Shown here: positions 6,719 through 14,223 of the stretch, one piece after another
How the letters are laid out: each line of letters begins with the position of its first letter
How positions within the stretch are numbered: the stretch's first letter is position 1
Origin: Chloroflexia bacterium
GTDB taxonomy: Bacteria; Chloroflexota; Chloroflexia; Thermomicrobiales; UBA6265
Direction: 5' to 3'
Length of the DNA: 21,470 bases
NCBI GenBank assembly: GCA_013696525.1
Contig: JACCYK010000672.1
Span: 1-21,470, forward strand
Notes under the pieces: generated by a model
The model's input: only the letters and a program-made list of their open reading frames with translations
What the model was told of the DNA's origin: nothing
Database searches by the model: none
Position numbers and translations under genes: made by a program

Positions 6719-7223
6719 GCGAGACCGGACGTATCGGGTATCCGACATTATGTCCACTGATGTACCGGTCGTGACGCCCGCCGACAGTATCGCCACCATT
6801 TCCAGGTTGCTGGTCGAGCATCGAATCCCCGGGGTGCCGGTCGTCGCCGACGGCGAAATTATCGGCATCGTGACCGAGGGTGATCTGGTCGAACGCGATG
6901 CCGAAATCACGGTCCCGTCCTTCTTCTCTTTCTTCGATGCCGTGATCGAGGTTGACGCGGGCCGATCGTTCGATGACGAGCTGCGACATGCCCTGGCGAC
7001 AACGGCCGAGGATCTGATGTCCTCACCGGTCTACAACATCCTGCCCACCGCCACGCTGACCGAGTTGGCGACACTGATGATCCAGGAGAACGTGAATCCG
7101 GTGCCCGTAGTGAACGAAGCGCTGGAGCTGATCGGCATCGTTTCCCGGGCCGATCTCGTCCGGATGATCGCGAAGCTGGAAGCGGCGCCGGGTCCGGCAC
7201 CAGGGCTTTCACCCAGACCGTGA
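6711..7223 (+). CDS. CBS-domain pair protein
   Basis: This 170-residue protein consists essentially of two CBS domains: DIMSTDVPVVTPADSIATIS through IGIVTEGDLVER (about residues 11-62) and EDLMSSPVYNILPTATLTE through IGIVSRADLVRMI (about 102-158). A roughly 40-residue acidic/aromatic linker separates them. CBS pairs usually bind adenine nucleotides (AMP, ATP, SAM or NAD) and act as energy sensors, but no ligand can be assigned here. The GTG at 6711 is chosen because AAGGAG lies 7 bases upstream; the ATG at 6705 would leave only one base of spacing. The start overlaps the end of nnrD and the stop overlaps alr in GTGA. Its partner is unknown; translational coupling suggests a link to nnrD or alr. 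Confidence 0.9.
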   Translation: MIERDRTYRVSDIMSTDVPVVTPADSIATISRLLVEHRIPGVPVVADGEIIGIVTEGDLVERDAEITVPSFFSFFDAVIEVDAGRSFDDELRHALATTAEDLMSSPVYNILPTATLTELATLMIQENVNPVPVVNEALELIGIVSRADLVRMIAKLEAAPGPAPGLSPRP

Positions 7224-8488
7224 TCGGCGGCGGCACCAGCCCCAACCATCCCGTTGCAGCACCTGACCAACGCGCAACCCGGGCCGAAATCGACCTCGAT
7301 GCCCTGCAACGCAACGTCGAGCTGTTGCGAGGCGAGCTGGCGCCAGGCACCGAGCTCATGGCGGTCGTGAAAGCCAACGCCTACGGTCACGGCGCGCGGA
7401 TGGTTGCCGAGACCGCGCTCGCGGCCGGCGCTTCCTGGCTGGGCGTCGCCACCGTCGGCGAGGGAATGCAATTACGCGCTGGCGGTATCGCGGCTCCGGT
7501 GCTGGTGCTCAGCCCGATATCACCAGCCGAAGCGGAGCTCGCGCTGCAAGCCCGGCTCGATCTCACCGTTGCCACGCCAGAACTGCTCGCGGCACTCACC
7601 GACGCTTCGCGTTGCGCCACCGGCACCGTGGGTGTCCACATCAAAGTGGACACCGGCATGCACCGATACGGCGCCGATCCTGAGCTGGCGGCCGCGCTCG
7701 CTCGCCAGGTTGCGGCAACGCCGGGTCTCCGGCTGGCCGGACTGATGACACATTTTGCCTCGGTTGACGACCCGGACGAGCGTTTTACCGATCAGCAAGC
7801 GGAGCTCTTTCGGCGCTGTCTCGGCGCCCTGGCGGACGAGGGAATCGTGCCGGAACGGCGACACCTCGCCAACAGCGCGGCAACGCTGCGTGGGACATCG
7901 CATCACGCCGATCTCGTCCGGATCGGTATTGCACTGTACGGACTACGGCCATCCCCCACGATCCCGCTGCCGGCTGGTGTACGGCCGGTGATGACCGTGC
8001 GCAGCACGGTCGGCAGAGTCCACGCGCTTGGTCCAGGTTCAATCGTTGGCTACGGCGGCGCTTATCGGACGCGATCAGCCGAGCAGGCCGTCCTGGTCCC
8101 GATCGGATATGCGGACGGATACCGTCGCGGCCTCTCAAACCGGGGCTGGATGATGGTTGCCGGCCAGCGGGCCGAGGTGGCCGGACGGGTCTCGATGGAT
8201 CAGACCGTCGTCCGTCTCCCGATCGAATCCCCGGTGAACATCGGTGACGACGTCGTCGTGTTCGGTGGCGCACCCGGATCGCGGGCGCCATCGGCGGACC
8301 AATTGGCCGAGCTCTTGGGGACTATCTCCTATGAGGTGGTGTCGGGGATCAGTCCCAGGGTTCCCCGCCATTACATGCGTGGGGGACAGGCTCTTGGAGA
8401 CGATCCCAGCGCATCAACACCCGCCGAGTCAGGTGCTGAGCGGGATCACGACGCACCGGCCGCGCTCGTTACCCGCGAGTCCTCGTGA
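7220..8488 (+). CDS. alr: Alanine racemase
   Basis: This PLP enzyme interconverts L- and D-alanine for peptidoglycan synthesis. The PLP lysine is Lys51 in VVKANAYGHG, and the second catalytic base is Tyr278 in VGYGG. Family motifs KVDTGMHRYG, HFASVDD, LVRIGIALYG, PIGYADGYRR and GRVSMDQ are all present. At 422 residues it is a little longer than the usual 370-390, owing to an N-terminal segment of about 20 residues and a Pro/Ala/Asp-rich tail of about 40 residues beyond the last conserved motif (SPRVPRHY). The GTG start overlaps the CBS gene stop by four bases (GTGA), typical of coupled genes. It is the last gene of the plus-strand run. Confidence 0.95.
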   Translation: MIGGGTSPNHPVAAPDQRATRAEIDLDALQRNVELLRGELAPGTELMAVVKANAYGHGARMVAETALAAGASWLGVATVGEGMQLRAGGIAAPVLVLSPISPAEAELALQARLDLTVATPELLAALTDASRCATGTVGVHIKVDTGMHRYGADPELAAALARQVAATPGLRLAGLMTHFASVDDPDERFTDQQAELFRRCLGALADEGIVPERRHLANSAATLRGTSHHADLVRIGIALYGLRPSPTIPLPAGVRPVMTVRSTVGRVHALGPGSIVGYGGAYRTRSAEQAVLVPIGYADGYRRGLSNRGWMMVAGQRAEVAGRVSMDQTVVRLPIESPVNIGDDVVVFGGAPGSRAPSADQLAELLGTISYEVVSGISPRVPRHYMRGGQALGDDPSASTPAESGAERDHDAPAALVTRESS

Positions 8489-8536
8489 TGCTCCCAGAGC
8501 GGAGCCCATTGACCCAACTGGGCGTCTTCGCTTCGC

Positions 8537-8577
8537 GGACTACAAGGGTCAGTTGAGCTACTGTTGCCTCGTAGTCC
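8537..8577. terminator. Weak inverted repeat between convergent alr and HTH genes
   Basis: GGACTAC (8537-8543) is the exact inverse of GTAGTCC (8571-8577), with a 27-base loop. A second pair, TGACCC (8510-8515) and GGGTCA (8546-8551), overlaps it. Neither is followed by a T-run. The position between converging genes is right for a bidirectional terminator, but the structure is weak. Confidence 0.22.
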
Positions 8578-8580
8578 ATA

Positions 8581-9111
8581 TCACTCCTGGGCGGAAAACT
8601 CGGCGGCGACTTGCTTGAGATTGTCGATGTCGCGGCGGACGACGAAAGTTCGGCCGCTCATGTCGTCGCGCACGTAATTGAGCGTCCGGTCATCCATCCA
8701 GCGATAGATCGTGGGCCGGGTCACGCCGAGCTGCTGCGCCGCGTTGCCGATGCTGACGAGCTCCGCCGGCTCGTAAGCCCGATACTTGGCCAGCGCCAGC
8801 ATGCGTCCCAGGTCAGTGTCCCAAAACGAGCGAGGGACCGAGTAATCATCCGCCCCGGCCGGCCAGAACAGGAGTTGCACGACCGATTCGATCGCCTCCA
8901 AGACCCGCTCTTTCGGCTCTCGTGTTTCACCCCGCGCCAGTGATGCCAATCGGAAGAGATCCTTGCCTAGCGGACCCTGCCGGAGCTGGTCAAGGGCTAA
9001 GGCTGAGAACGCGGCCGGATGGAGTTGGAAGATCAGCCGGTGGTGGTGGCTGTAAACCAACTGCAGGGCTTGGTCTACCACATCCTGATAGTCTGGCTGC
9101 TCCGCCTCCAC
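8581..9111 (-). CDS. Helix-turn-helix DNA-binding protein with unknown N-terminal domain
   Basis: The protein has 176 residues. The C-terminal segment (about 118-165) fits the excisionase/MerR-like helix-turn-helix family: LVSIGNAAQQLGVTRPTIYRWMDD, followed by an RTFVVRRDID wing-type strand. The N-terminal ~115 residues (with SHHHRLIF, LARGETREPKERVLEAIESV and LLFWPAGADDY) match nothing I recognise and are predicted mostly helical from composition. Start is GTG at 9111, with GAAGGGGG about 5 bases upstream. A near-perfect promoter lies at 9177-9205. The gene stands alone: it converges on alr and is separated from its right-hand neighbour by more than 450 bases. It may be a transcriptional regulator, possibly autoregulatory. 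It has no integrase or other mobile gene beside it, so the excisionase resemblance is only structural. Confidence 0.78.
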   Translation of the reverse strand: MEAEQPDYQDVVDQALQLVYSHHHRLIFQLHPAAFSALALDQLRQGPLGKDLFRLASLARGETREPKERVLEAIESVVQLLFWPAGADDYSVPRSFWDTDLGRMLALAKYRAYEPAELVSIGNAAQQLGVTRPTIYRWMDDRTLNYVRDDMSGRTFVVRRDIDNLKQVAAEFSAQE

Positions 9112-9176
9112 GATCGCCCCCTTCTACCGTGTCAGCGTCAGCCAACCGCTGCTCGCCTGAGGACCTGTACGGCCAG

Positions 9177-9205
9177 ATTGTACGCTCATCCGCTGGCGCT
9201 GTCAA
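9177..9205 (-). promoter_or_regulatory. Near-consensus sigma-70-type promoter for the HTH gene
   Basis: Read on the minus strand, TTGACA (9205-9200) and TACAAT (9182-9177) are separated by exactly 17 bases. The -35 is a perfect consensus and the -10 has one mismatch. Transcription would begin near 9170, giving a leader of about 59 bases. This is the strongest promoter match I see in the window. Confidence 0.85.
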
Positions 9206-9213
9206 TAAACCCA

Positions 9214-9223
9214 CGAACGTTCG
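9214..9223. promoter_or_regulatory. Palindrome just upstream of the HTH-gene promoter
   Basis: CGAACGTTCG is a perfect 10-base palindrome and extends to an 18-base imperfect one with flanking CCC and GGG. It lies 8 bases upstream of the -35 hexamer, a position suited to an activator or an autoregulator. It is not a Gram-positive LexA box, which needs four bases between the CGAAC and GTTCG halves. Confidence 0.4.
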
Positions 9224-9568
9224 GGGGAAACGAAATCTGACTGTGCCAGCAAGTCGGTTATCCTTTACCTTCTACCGTTGGAATGCCTTCCCTCACTTCG
9301 GACCAAATGCGGATAACGTACAGTCCTGTCTCAATATCTGCCATGTACATTCAGTCGATAGGTAAACGTATTCACGATGCTTCCCTATTCCAAGTATCAC
9401 GAACCGCCCAAGTGCCTCGAATATCAGGATTCATTCATCTTCTTGGCTCGCGCCGCGGCTGCTCCAGCGGCACTGTTCCTGATAGTCAATCTTCCCCGCG
9501 CCCCCGGTAGCGGGATGACGGCGACCCGGTGCGCATGCCATCGCCCTACTACGATGAAGCCGTAGCCC
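9224..9568. other. AT-richer intergenic stretch, no gene recognised
   Basis: About 345 bases with no supportable gene. The part from roughly 9230 to 9450 is clearly less GC-rich than everything around it. Short open frames exist on both strands (for example 9283-9510 plus and 9424-9609 minus), but they lack ribosome-binding sites and recognisable motifs. A 5-base stem, CTACG/CGTAG (9549-9565), just past the end of the membrane-protein gene could help end its transcript. It may be the remnant of a decayed gene or insertion. Confidence 0.5.
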
Positions 9569-9934
9569 TTAGGCCGTCGTGATCCCGCGGATCGCCAGCC
9601 CGGCGACAAAGAGAGCGATCAGGCTGTAGACCAGGAGGGCTTGACGTTGGTCGCGTTCACGGAGGAAGCTCCAGGCAAACGGCAATACAAGGACGGCGGT
9701 AACGCCGTAGAGATAATGAACCATGCCAGCCGGCCGTGCCCCAGCCACCGCCAGCACCACGCCTGCCAACACCTGCAGGGTGACAAGCATCTGTCCGATC
9801 ACGAACGTCCCGGCCAGGCTGCCGCCAAGCCGTCCCCCGCGGGCGTAGGCGATCAACCCCCAGACGCCAGCGACGCCCATGAACAGGACCATCGACACCG
9901 CGAGGCGGTCGTGCAACACGAACAGGATGTTCAC
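9569..9934 (-). CDS. Small integral membrane protein, four helices
   Basis: This 121-residue protein is almost entirely hydrophobic, with four likely transmembrane helices (about residues 10-29, 40-65, 70-90 and 97-117) joined by short Arg-rich loops. GTG at 9934 is preceded by GGGAG 7 bases upstream, so the start is well supported. I do not recognise the family; similar small proteins are usually listed as conserved hypothetical. It lies 59 bases downstream of the metallo-hydrolase gene on the same strand and is probably in its transcript. Nothing in the sequence points to a transport or enzymatic role. Confidence 0.8.
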   Translation of the reverse strand: MNILFVLHDRLAVSMVLFMGVAGVWGLIAYARGGRLGGSLAGTFVIGQMLVTLQVLAGVVLAVAGARPAGMVHYLYGVTAVLVLPFAWSFLRERDQRQALLVYSLIALFVAGLAIRGITTA

Positions 9935-9993
9935 GGGGTGTCTCCCAATCGAATGCTACGGCGGGGCGCTTCAAGCTCGTCGACCCGGGTTCT

Positions 9994-10869
9994 TCAGTCC
10001 GTCCCGCTCTTCCGTTCCCCGAATGATAGACCGCGCTCGCCCGGTTTGAGGACCGCCTCAAAATTGAATCCGAGCTGTGCCGCGGGGGGCGTCGAGCAGC
10101 CAACCGAGCTCCATGCAACATGGTGGTCGTACCTCGGCAGCGCGAGCACCGGCAGCACCAAGCCGGCGGCCTGGAGCGCGGTCGAGACGGCCGCCTCGGC
10201 CAGTCCGGGTCGGTTATTCGTGGTAGAGAGATGCGCCAGCCAGATCGTCCGCGCACGCCCGTCACGGGGCAGCGCATCGGTCAACATGGCTCCACAATCG
10301 GCGTTCGACAGATGACCCTGGCGCGACGACACGCGTCGCTTGAGATGTGCCGGGTAGGGTCCGCCCTGAAGCATGGCGACATCGTGGTTCGCTTCGAGCA
10401 CGATCAAGTCCGAGCCAGCGAGATAGGAGTGTAGAGACTCGTGGCCGACGCCGAGATCGGTCAGGATGGTCACCGCGCTGCCCTGATGACGGAGGTGATA
10501 GCCGCACGGCTCAGCGGCATCGTGCGAGACGGAGAGTGACGTCACCTCGATCCCGTCAATGGTTACCGGCGCCAGGTTGCGGATTGGCTTCCAGGCGGCC
10601 AGCGGTAGCATCGTCGCCCTGGCGGTGCCCCGCGTCGCGACGATCGGCACGTTGTTCGCCACAACGTGCGACAGCGATCGCACATGATCGGTGTGCTCAT
10701 GGGTCAGCAGCACCGCGGAGAGGTCGGTGAGCCGCCGTCCCATCGCCCGCAGGCCCTGTCCCAACGCCCGCGGATTGACGCCGCAGTCGACCATGATCGC
10801 CGCCGCGCCGGCGTCAACCACGATCGCATTTCCCGAGCTGCCGCTCCCGAGGCTACGAACCACGATCAC
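9994..10869 (-). CDS. Metallo-beta-lactamase-fold hydrolase, YycJ/WalJ-like
   Basis: This 291-residue cytoplasmic protein has the full two-metal site of the metallo-beta-lactamase fold: THEHTDH near residue 56-62, the SHDAAEPCGY strand, TDLG (aspartate ligand), LEANHD and a late HLS histidine. The opening VRSLGSGSSGNAIVV is typical of the YycJ/WalJ group, whose members are linked to DNA metabolism and to WalKR in Firmicutes. No walR or walK is present here. The start is GTG at 10869, with an AAGGGGAAG purine run upstream. The protein is about 25 residues longer than typical members, with a C-terminal extension past the last motif. Substrate is unknown; a nuclease role is an inference from relatives. 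Confidence 0.87.
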   Translation of the reverse strand: MIVVRSLGSGSSGNAIVVDAGAAAIMVDCGVNPRALGQGLRAMGRRLTDLSAVLLTHEHTDHVRSLSHVVANNVPIVATRGTARATMLPLAAWKPIRNLAPVTIDGIEVTSLSVSHDAAEPCGYHLRHQGSAVTILTDLGVGHESLHSYLAGSDLIVLEANHDVAMLQGGPYPAHLKRRVSSRQGHLSNADCGAMLTDALPRDGRARTIWLAHLSTTNNRPGLAEAAVSTALQAAGLVLPVLALPRYDHHVAWSSVGCSTPPAAQLGFNFEAVLKPGERGLSFGERKSGTD

Positions 10870-10945
10870 CGAGCTTCCCCTTCAACCAGGACCGTCCTTC
10901 AAAAACCATGGCGGATTCGCGTGAATCTTCGCCGACCCTAGCAAC

Positions 10946-10962
10946 CGAGTAAACTCTACTCG
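10946..10962. promoter_or_regulatory. Inverted repeat in the divergent hydrolase/UPF0182 promoter region
   Basis: CGAGTA and TACTCG flank a 5-base spacer, making a 6-5-6 inverted repeat 77 bases before the hydrolase start and 69 bases before the UPF0182 start. A third half-site-like ACTCGG lies at 10982-10987. The 161-base divergent intergenic region shows no convincing -35/-10 pair on either strand, so this is only a candidate operator. Confidence 0.3.
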
Positions 10963-11030
10963 AACACGATACCGGCAAGGTACTCGGTTTCCGAACACGT
11001 TGAGCGTGACCATGCAACGACGGAGCAGCC

Positions 11031-13856
11031 GTGCAATTCATTCAAAACCTGACCGGCCTCGGACGTTCATCGGCCGGCCCCCGGCCGGGATCGGCCCCAC
11101 CGAGACGAAGTTGGCGACCCTCCGCCGCCACGATGCGGATGCTCGTGACCGCCCTCATCTTCATCGTCCTCTTCATCGGTCTGATTCTGACATCAACGTT
11201 CTGGGTCAATTGGTGGTGGTACGAGAGCGCCGGGTATAGCTCGGTCCTAACCACTCGCTACCTGGCGCAAGGACTCGCGTTCATGATCGGCGGGGTGGTG
11301 GCGGCCGCGTTTTTCACACTCAACTGGATGCTTGCCTTACGCCGGAGCTACGGTGCCGGAAGCGCGGCGCCCGGTTCCCGGCCGAGCCGATTCCTGCGCA
11401 TCCCGCTCTGGATCTTGAGCCTGGTCGTCTTCTTCGTGGCCGGCCTCGCCGCCTCGAGTCAATGGGTCACCTGGCTCCTGTTCTCCGGCGGCGGCGACTT
11501 CAATATCGTCGACCCGATCTTCGGCCGCGACGCCGGCTTCTATGTCTTCGCCCTCCCCGTGCTTTCGATTGTCCAGGATTCAGCCCTGAACGTGCTCTTT
11601 CTGACGACGATCGTGACGCTCATCGTCTACATCATCGGGTTTGGGGTTGACGGGCTCGATCCCCGCAACCCGCCGCTCCGGATGCGAACCCATGTCCTCG
11701 GCCTCATTGGCGGCATCGTCCTCCTCTTCGGCCTGAGCTACTTGATCGCCAACTTCGAGCTTCAATACTCGACCCGCGGCTTCACTTACGGCGTGGGCTT
11801 CACCGACGCGAACATCACGCGATGGATCAACTACGCGCTGGTCATCATTTCGATCGCGGCGGCACTCTTCCTCATCTTAAACTCTTTCGTCCGTCGGCTG
11901 CGGCTTCTCGTCGCGGCGGCGGCGCTCTGGTTGATCGCGGTCGCGATCGGCATTGTCTTGCCCCCGATCGTCCAGCAGACCGTGGTCGAGCCGAGCCAGC
12001 TCTCGCGCGAGCAAACCTACATCACGAACAACATTGCCCTCACCCGGGCGGCGTACGGGCTACAGGAGCTGGAGCTGCAAGACCTGAGCGGCCAAGGCAC
12101 GCCGCCGGCTTCGGAACTCACGCCCGAGTCGGAGTCGTTCGACAACATCAGGCTCTGGGACTACCGGATCATTCGCGCCAGCTTTCAGCAACTTCGCGGC
12201 TTTGTCCCCTACTACTCCTTTCATGATGTCGATGTCGACCGGTACGAGATCGACGGCAATGTTCGCCAGGTCATGCTGTCCGCTCGTGAGCTCAACTTCG
12301 ACGGCCTGCCGGACAACGCGCAGACGTGGCCGAACCAGCACTTCGTGTACACGCATGGGTACGGCGCGGTCGTCAGCCCGGTCAGCGAGGCCACCGTATC
12401 CGGGTTGCCGATCTTTGCCGCCGGCGGCATTCCCCCGGATGATACGGGCCCGCTCGCCATCAACCGTCCGGAAATCTACTTCGGCGAGCTCGATCAACCA
12501 TGGGTGGCGGTGAACTCCGCGGTCCAAGAAATAAACGGTATCGCCGGTGAGACCCCCGGCACCCCGTACGAAGGCGTTGCCGCCGGGTCGATCAAGGTGG
12601 ACAACATCCTCCGCCGCGCGATCATGGCCACCTATCTTGGCGACCGCCGCGTCTTCCTCAGCAGTGAGCTGACCGAAGACTCGCGGATCCTGATCCGTCG
12701 CTCCATTTCGGAGCGGGCCGAGGCGATCGCCCCGTTCCTGACGTTCGACCCCGACCCCTATCTGGTCATCGCCGACGGCCGGCTCGTTTGGGTGATCGAT
12801 GCCTACACCACGAGCGATCGGTTTCCCGGCGCTACCCCGGATGGCGACATCAACTACATCCGGCACACGGTCAAAGTGACGATCGATGCCTATAGCGGCA
12901 CCACCACGTTCTACCGGACCGGTGAGCCGGACCCCATCGCCGACGCCTACGGCAGGATTTTTGGCGACCTCTTCACGCCGATCGCCGAGGCCCCGCCCGC
13001 GATCTCATTCCACTTCCGCTACCCTGAACTCATCTTCAATGCCCAGTCCGAGATTTATTCCAGCTACCATGTCACCGACCCCGTGGACTTCTATAACGGA
13101 GAAGACCGCTGGGAGATCGCGGCCGAGGTCGTCGAGGACTCCGATACCGGCGAGGGCGTGATCTCGCGGATGGAGGCCTACTATATGACCCTGCCGCTTC
13201 CCGGGCAGGCGGAGTCGGGATTCGGGCTGGTCCGCGCCTTCACGCCGAACCAACGACAGAACATGACCGCCTGGATGGCTGGGCACACCGATATGCGAGG
13301 AGTAACGCGGCTAACGGTCTACCGGTTCCCGAGACAGTCCACGGTCTATGGTCCCCAGCAGATCGAGTCACTTATCAGCCAAGACCCGTTTATCTCGGCC
13401 CAAACCACGCTCCTCGGCCAATCCGGCACCCGCGTGATTCGCGGCAACCTGTTGGTGATCCCGATCGAGGAGACCATCCTCTACGTGCAGCCACTCTACC
13501 TCCAGGCGACGGCGGGACAAGGGGCGCCGACCGAGCTGAAGTACGTGATCGTGGCGACAAACGAGCAAGTCGAGATGTGGCCGACGCTGGCCGAGGCGCT
13601 TGGCGCGATCGTCGGCGACAACGAGCAACTGGAACGAGATAGCCGGGTCTTGCCAACCACCGCGCCAGTCGATGACCCGCCCGACGTGTCGTCGTCCCTA
13701 GCACGGCAAGCTCTGGACAGCTACGAACGAGCGCAGGAGGCGTTGGAACGGGGCGACTGGGCTGCATACGGCGACGAGCAGGCGACGCTCGAACGACTGC
13801 TGACCGAGATCGTGGCCGAAGCCGGAGGCGTTCCGGTCGCCACCCCGGTTCCATAG
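11031..13856 (+). CDS. UPF0182 family membrane protein
   Basis: This large protein (941 residues) matches the UPF0182 family in length and layout. After an Arg/Pro-rich cytoplasmic tail (about 1-36) come seven transmembrane helices (about 38-58, 80-102, 124-150, 172-202, 223-244, 264-284 and 290-312). A soluble part of about 600 residues follows, presumably outside the cell. Family-type segments include FWVNWWWYESAGYSSV, WDYRIIRASFQQLRGFVPYY, FHFRYPELIFNAQSEIYSSYHV and, near the end, the helical SYERAQEALERGDWAAYGDEQ. The GTG start has GGAG five bases upstream. The biochemical role of the family is unknown. The gene stands alone, divergent from the hydrolase, and is followed by a hairpin-capable sequence. 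Confidence 0.92.
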   Translation: MQFIQNLTGLGRSSAGPRPGSAPPRRSWRPSAATMRMLVTALIFIVLFIGLILTSTFWVNWWWYESAGYSSVLTTRYLAQGLAFMIGGVVAAAFFTLNWMLALRRSYGAGSAAPGSRPSRFLRIPLWILSLVVFFVAGLAASSQWVTWLLFSGGGDFNIVDPIFGRDAGFYVFALPVLSIVQDSALNVLFLTTIVTLIVYIIGFGVDGLDPRNPPLRMRTHVLGLIGGIVLLFGLSYLIANFELQYSTRGFTYGVGFTDANITRWINYALVIISIAAALFLILNSFVRRLRLLVAAAALWLIAVAIGIVLPPIVQQTVVEPSQLSREQTYITNNIALTRAAYGLQELELQDLSGQGTPPASELTPESESFDNIRLWDYRIIRASFQQLRGFVPYYSFHDVDVDRYEIDGNVRQVMLSARELNFDGLPDNAQTWPNQHFVYTHGYGAVVSPVSEATVSGLPIFAAGGIPPDDTGPLAINRPEIYFGELDQPWVAVNSAVQEINGIAGETPGTPYEGVAAGSIKVDNILRRAIMATYLGDRRVFLSSELTEDSRILIRRSISERAEAIAPFLTFDPDPYLVIADGRLVWVIDAYTTSDRFPGATPDGDINYIRHTVKVTIDAYSGTTTFYRTGEPDPIADAYGRIFGDLFTPIAEAPPAISFHFRYPELIFNAQSEIYSSYHVTDPVDFYNGEDRWEIAAEVVEDSDTGEGVISRMEAYYMTLPLPGQAESGFGLVRAFTPNQRQNMTAWMAGHTDMRGVTRLTVYRFPRQSTVYGPQQIESLISQDPFISAQTTLLGQSGTRVIRGNLLVIPIEETILYVQPLYLQATAGQGAPTELKYVIVATNEQVEMWPTLAEALGAIVGDNEQLERDSRVLPTTAPVDDPPDVSSSLARQALDSYERAQEALERGDWAAYGDEQATLERLLTEIVAEAGGVPVATPVP

Positions 13857-13866
13857 CGAGCACCGA

Positions 13867-13898
13867 GCCGAATCGATCGCCACTGCGGGCGGTTCGGC
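13867..13898 (+). terminator. Imperfect hairpin after the UPF0182 gene
   Basis: GCCGAA (13867-13872) pairs with TTCGGC (13893-13898), with inner CGCC/GGCG pairing and a bulge. It begins 10 bases after the stop codon. There is no T-run, so it would be a non-canonical or Rho-assisted terminator at best. Confidence 0.3.
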
Positions 13899-14007
13899 AT
13901 CCGCGCTCCATCGCCCGCTCGACGCCATGGGTCATTTCCAGTACCTTAGCGGCTCAGGGCTGGCGCATGGCCGAGCGGACCAGCGGCGACAACAGGAGGA
14001 GGGAAGC

Positions 14008-14223
14008 ATGGGGATTGAGATCGCGCGGTGGCTGGTTGCGCTGGGAAGTGTGGCCGCGGCGGTTGGCTTGACACTCGTCGGCATGGCTACCTCCACCCTC
14101 CAACCAATGGATGACCTGATCCAGTTGAGCGTGATCCTGATGATCGGTGGATTGGCCGCGTTCGTCGTCGGCATGCTGGCCCACCGCCGTCTGCAGGACA
14201 CCGACCCCTCAGCTGACTACTGA
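14008..14223 (+). CDS. Small two-helix membrane protein
   Basis: This 71-residue open frame begins at an ATG preceded by AGGAGGAGGG, a very strong ribosome-binding site, which is the main reason to call it a gene. It has two likely membrane helices (about residues 7-28 and 39-60) with a short polar hairpin between, and ends in an acidic DTDPSADY tail. I do not recognise a family. Its last 15 bases overlap the end of folC on the other strand, so the two messages are complementary there. It follows the UPF0182 gene by about 150 bases and could share its transcript. Confidence 0.72.
   Translation: MGIEIARWLVALGSVAAAVGLTLVGMATSTLQPMDDLIQLSVILMIGGLAAFVVGMLAHRRLQDTDPSADY

Noticed and set aside
5594..6910. 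Long 438-residue minus-strand reading frame
   Set aside because: It lies fully antisense to nnrD and the start of the CBS gene, is Gly/Arg/Ala-rich with no motif, and is expected in high-GC DNA.
8581..9111. Excisionase gene of a mobile element
   Set aside because: Only the HTH fold resembles excisionases. There is no integrase, att-like direct repeat or tRNA nearby.
9214..9223. CGAACGTTCG as a LexA/SOS box
   Set aside because: Known Gram-positive LexA sites need a four-base spacer between CGAAC and GTTCG; here the half-sites abut. Kept only as a generic palindrome.
12060..12866. 268-residue minus-strand reading frame inside the UPF0182 gene
   Set aside because: The sense strand has family-specific segments throughout; the antisense product has no recognisable features.
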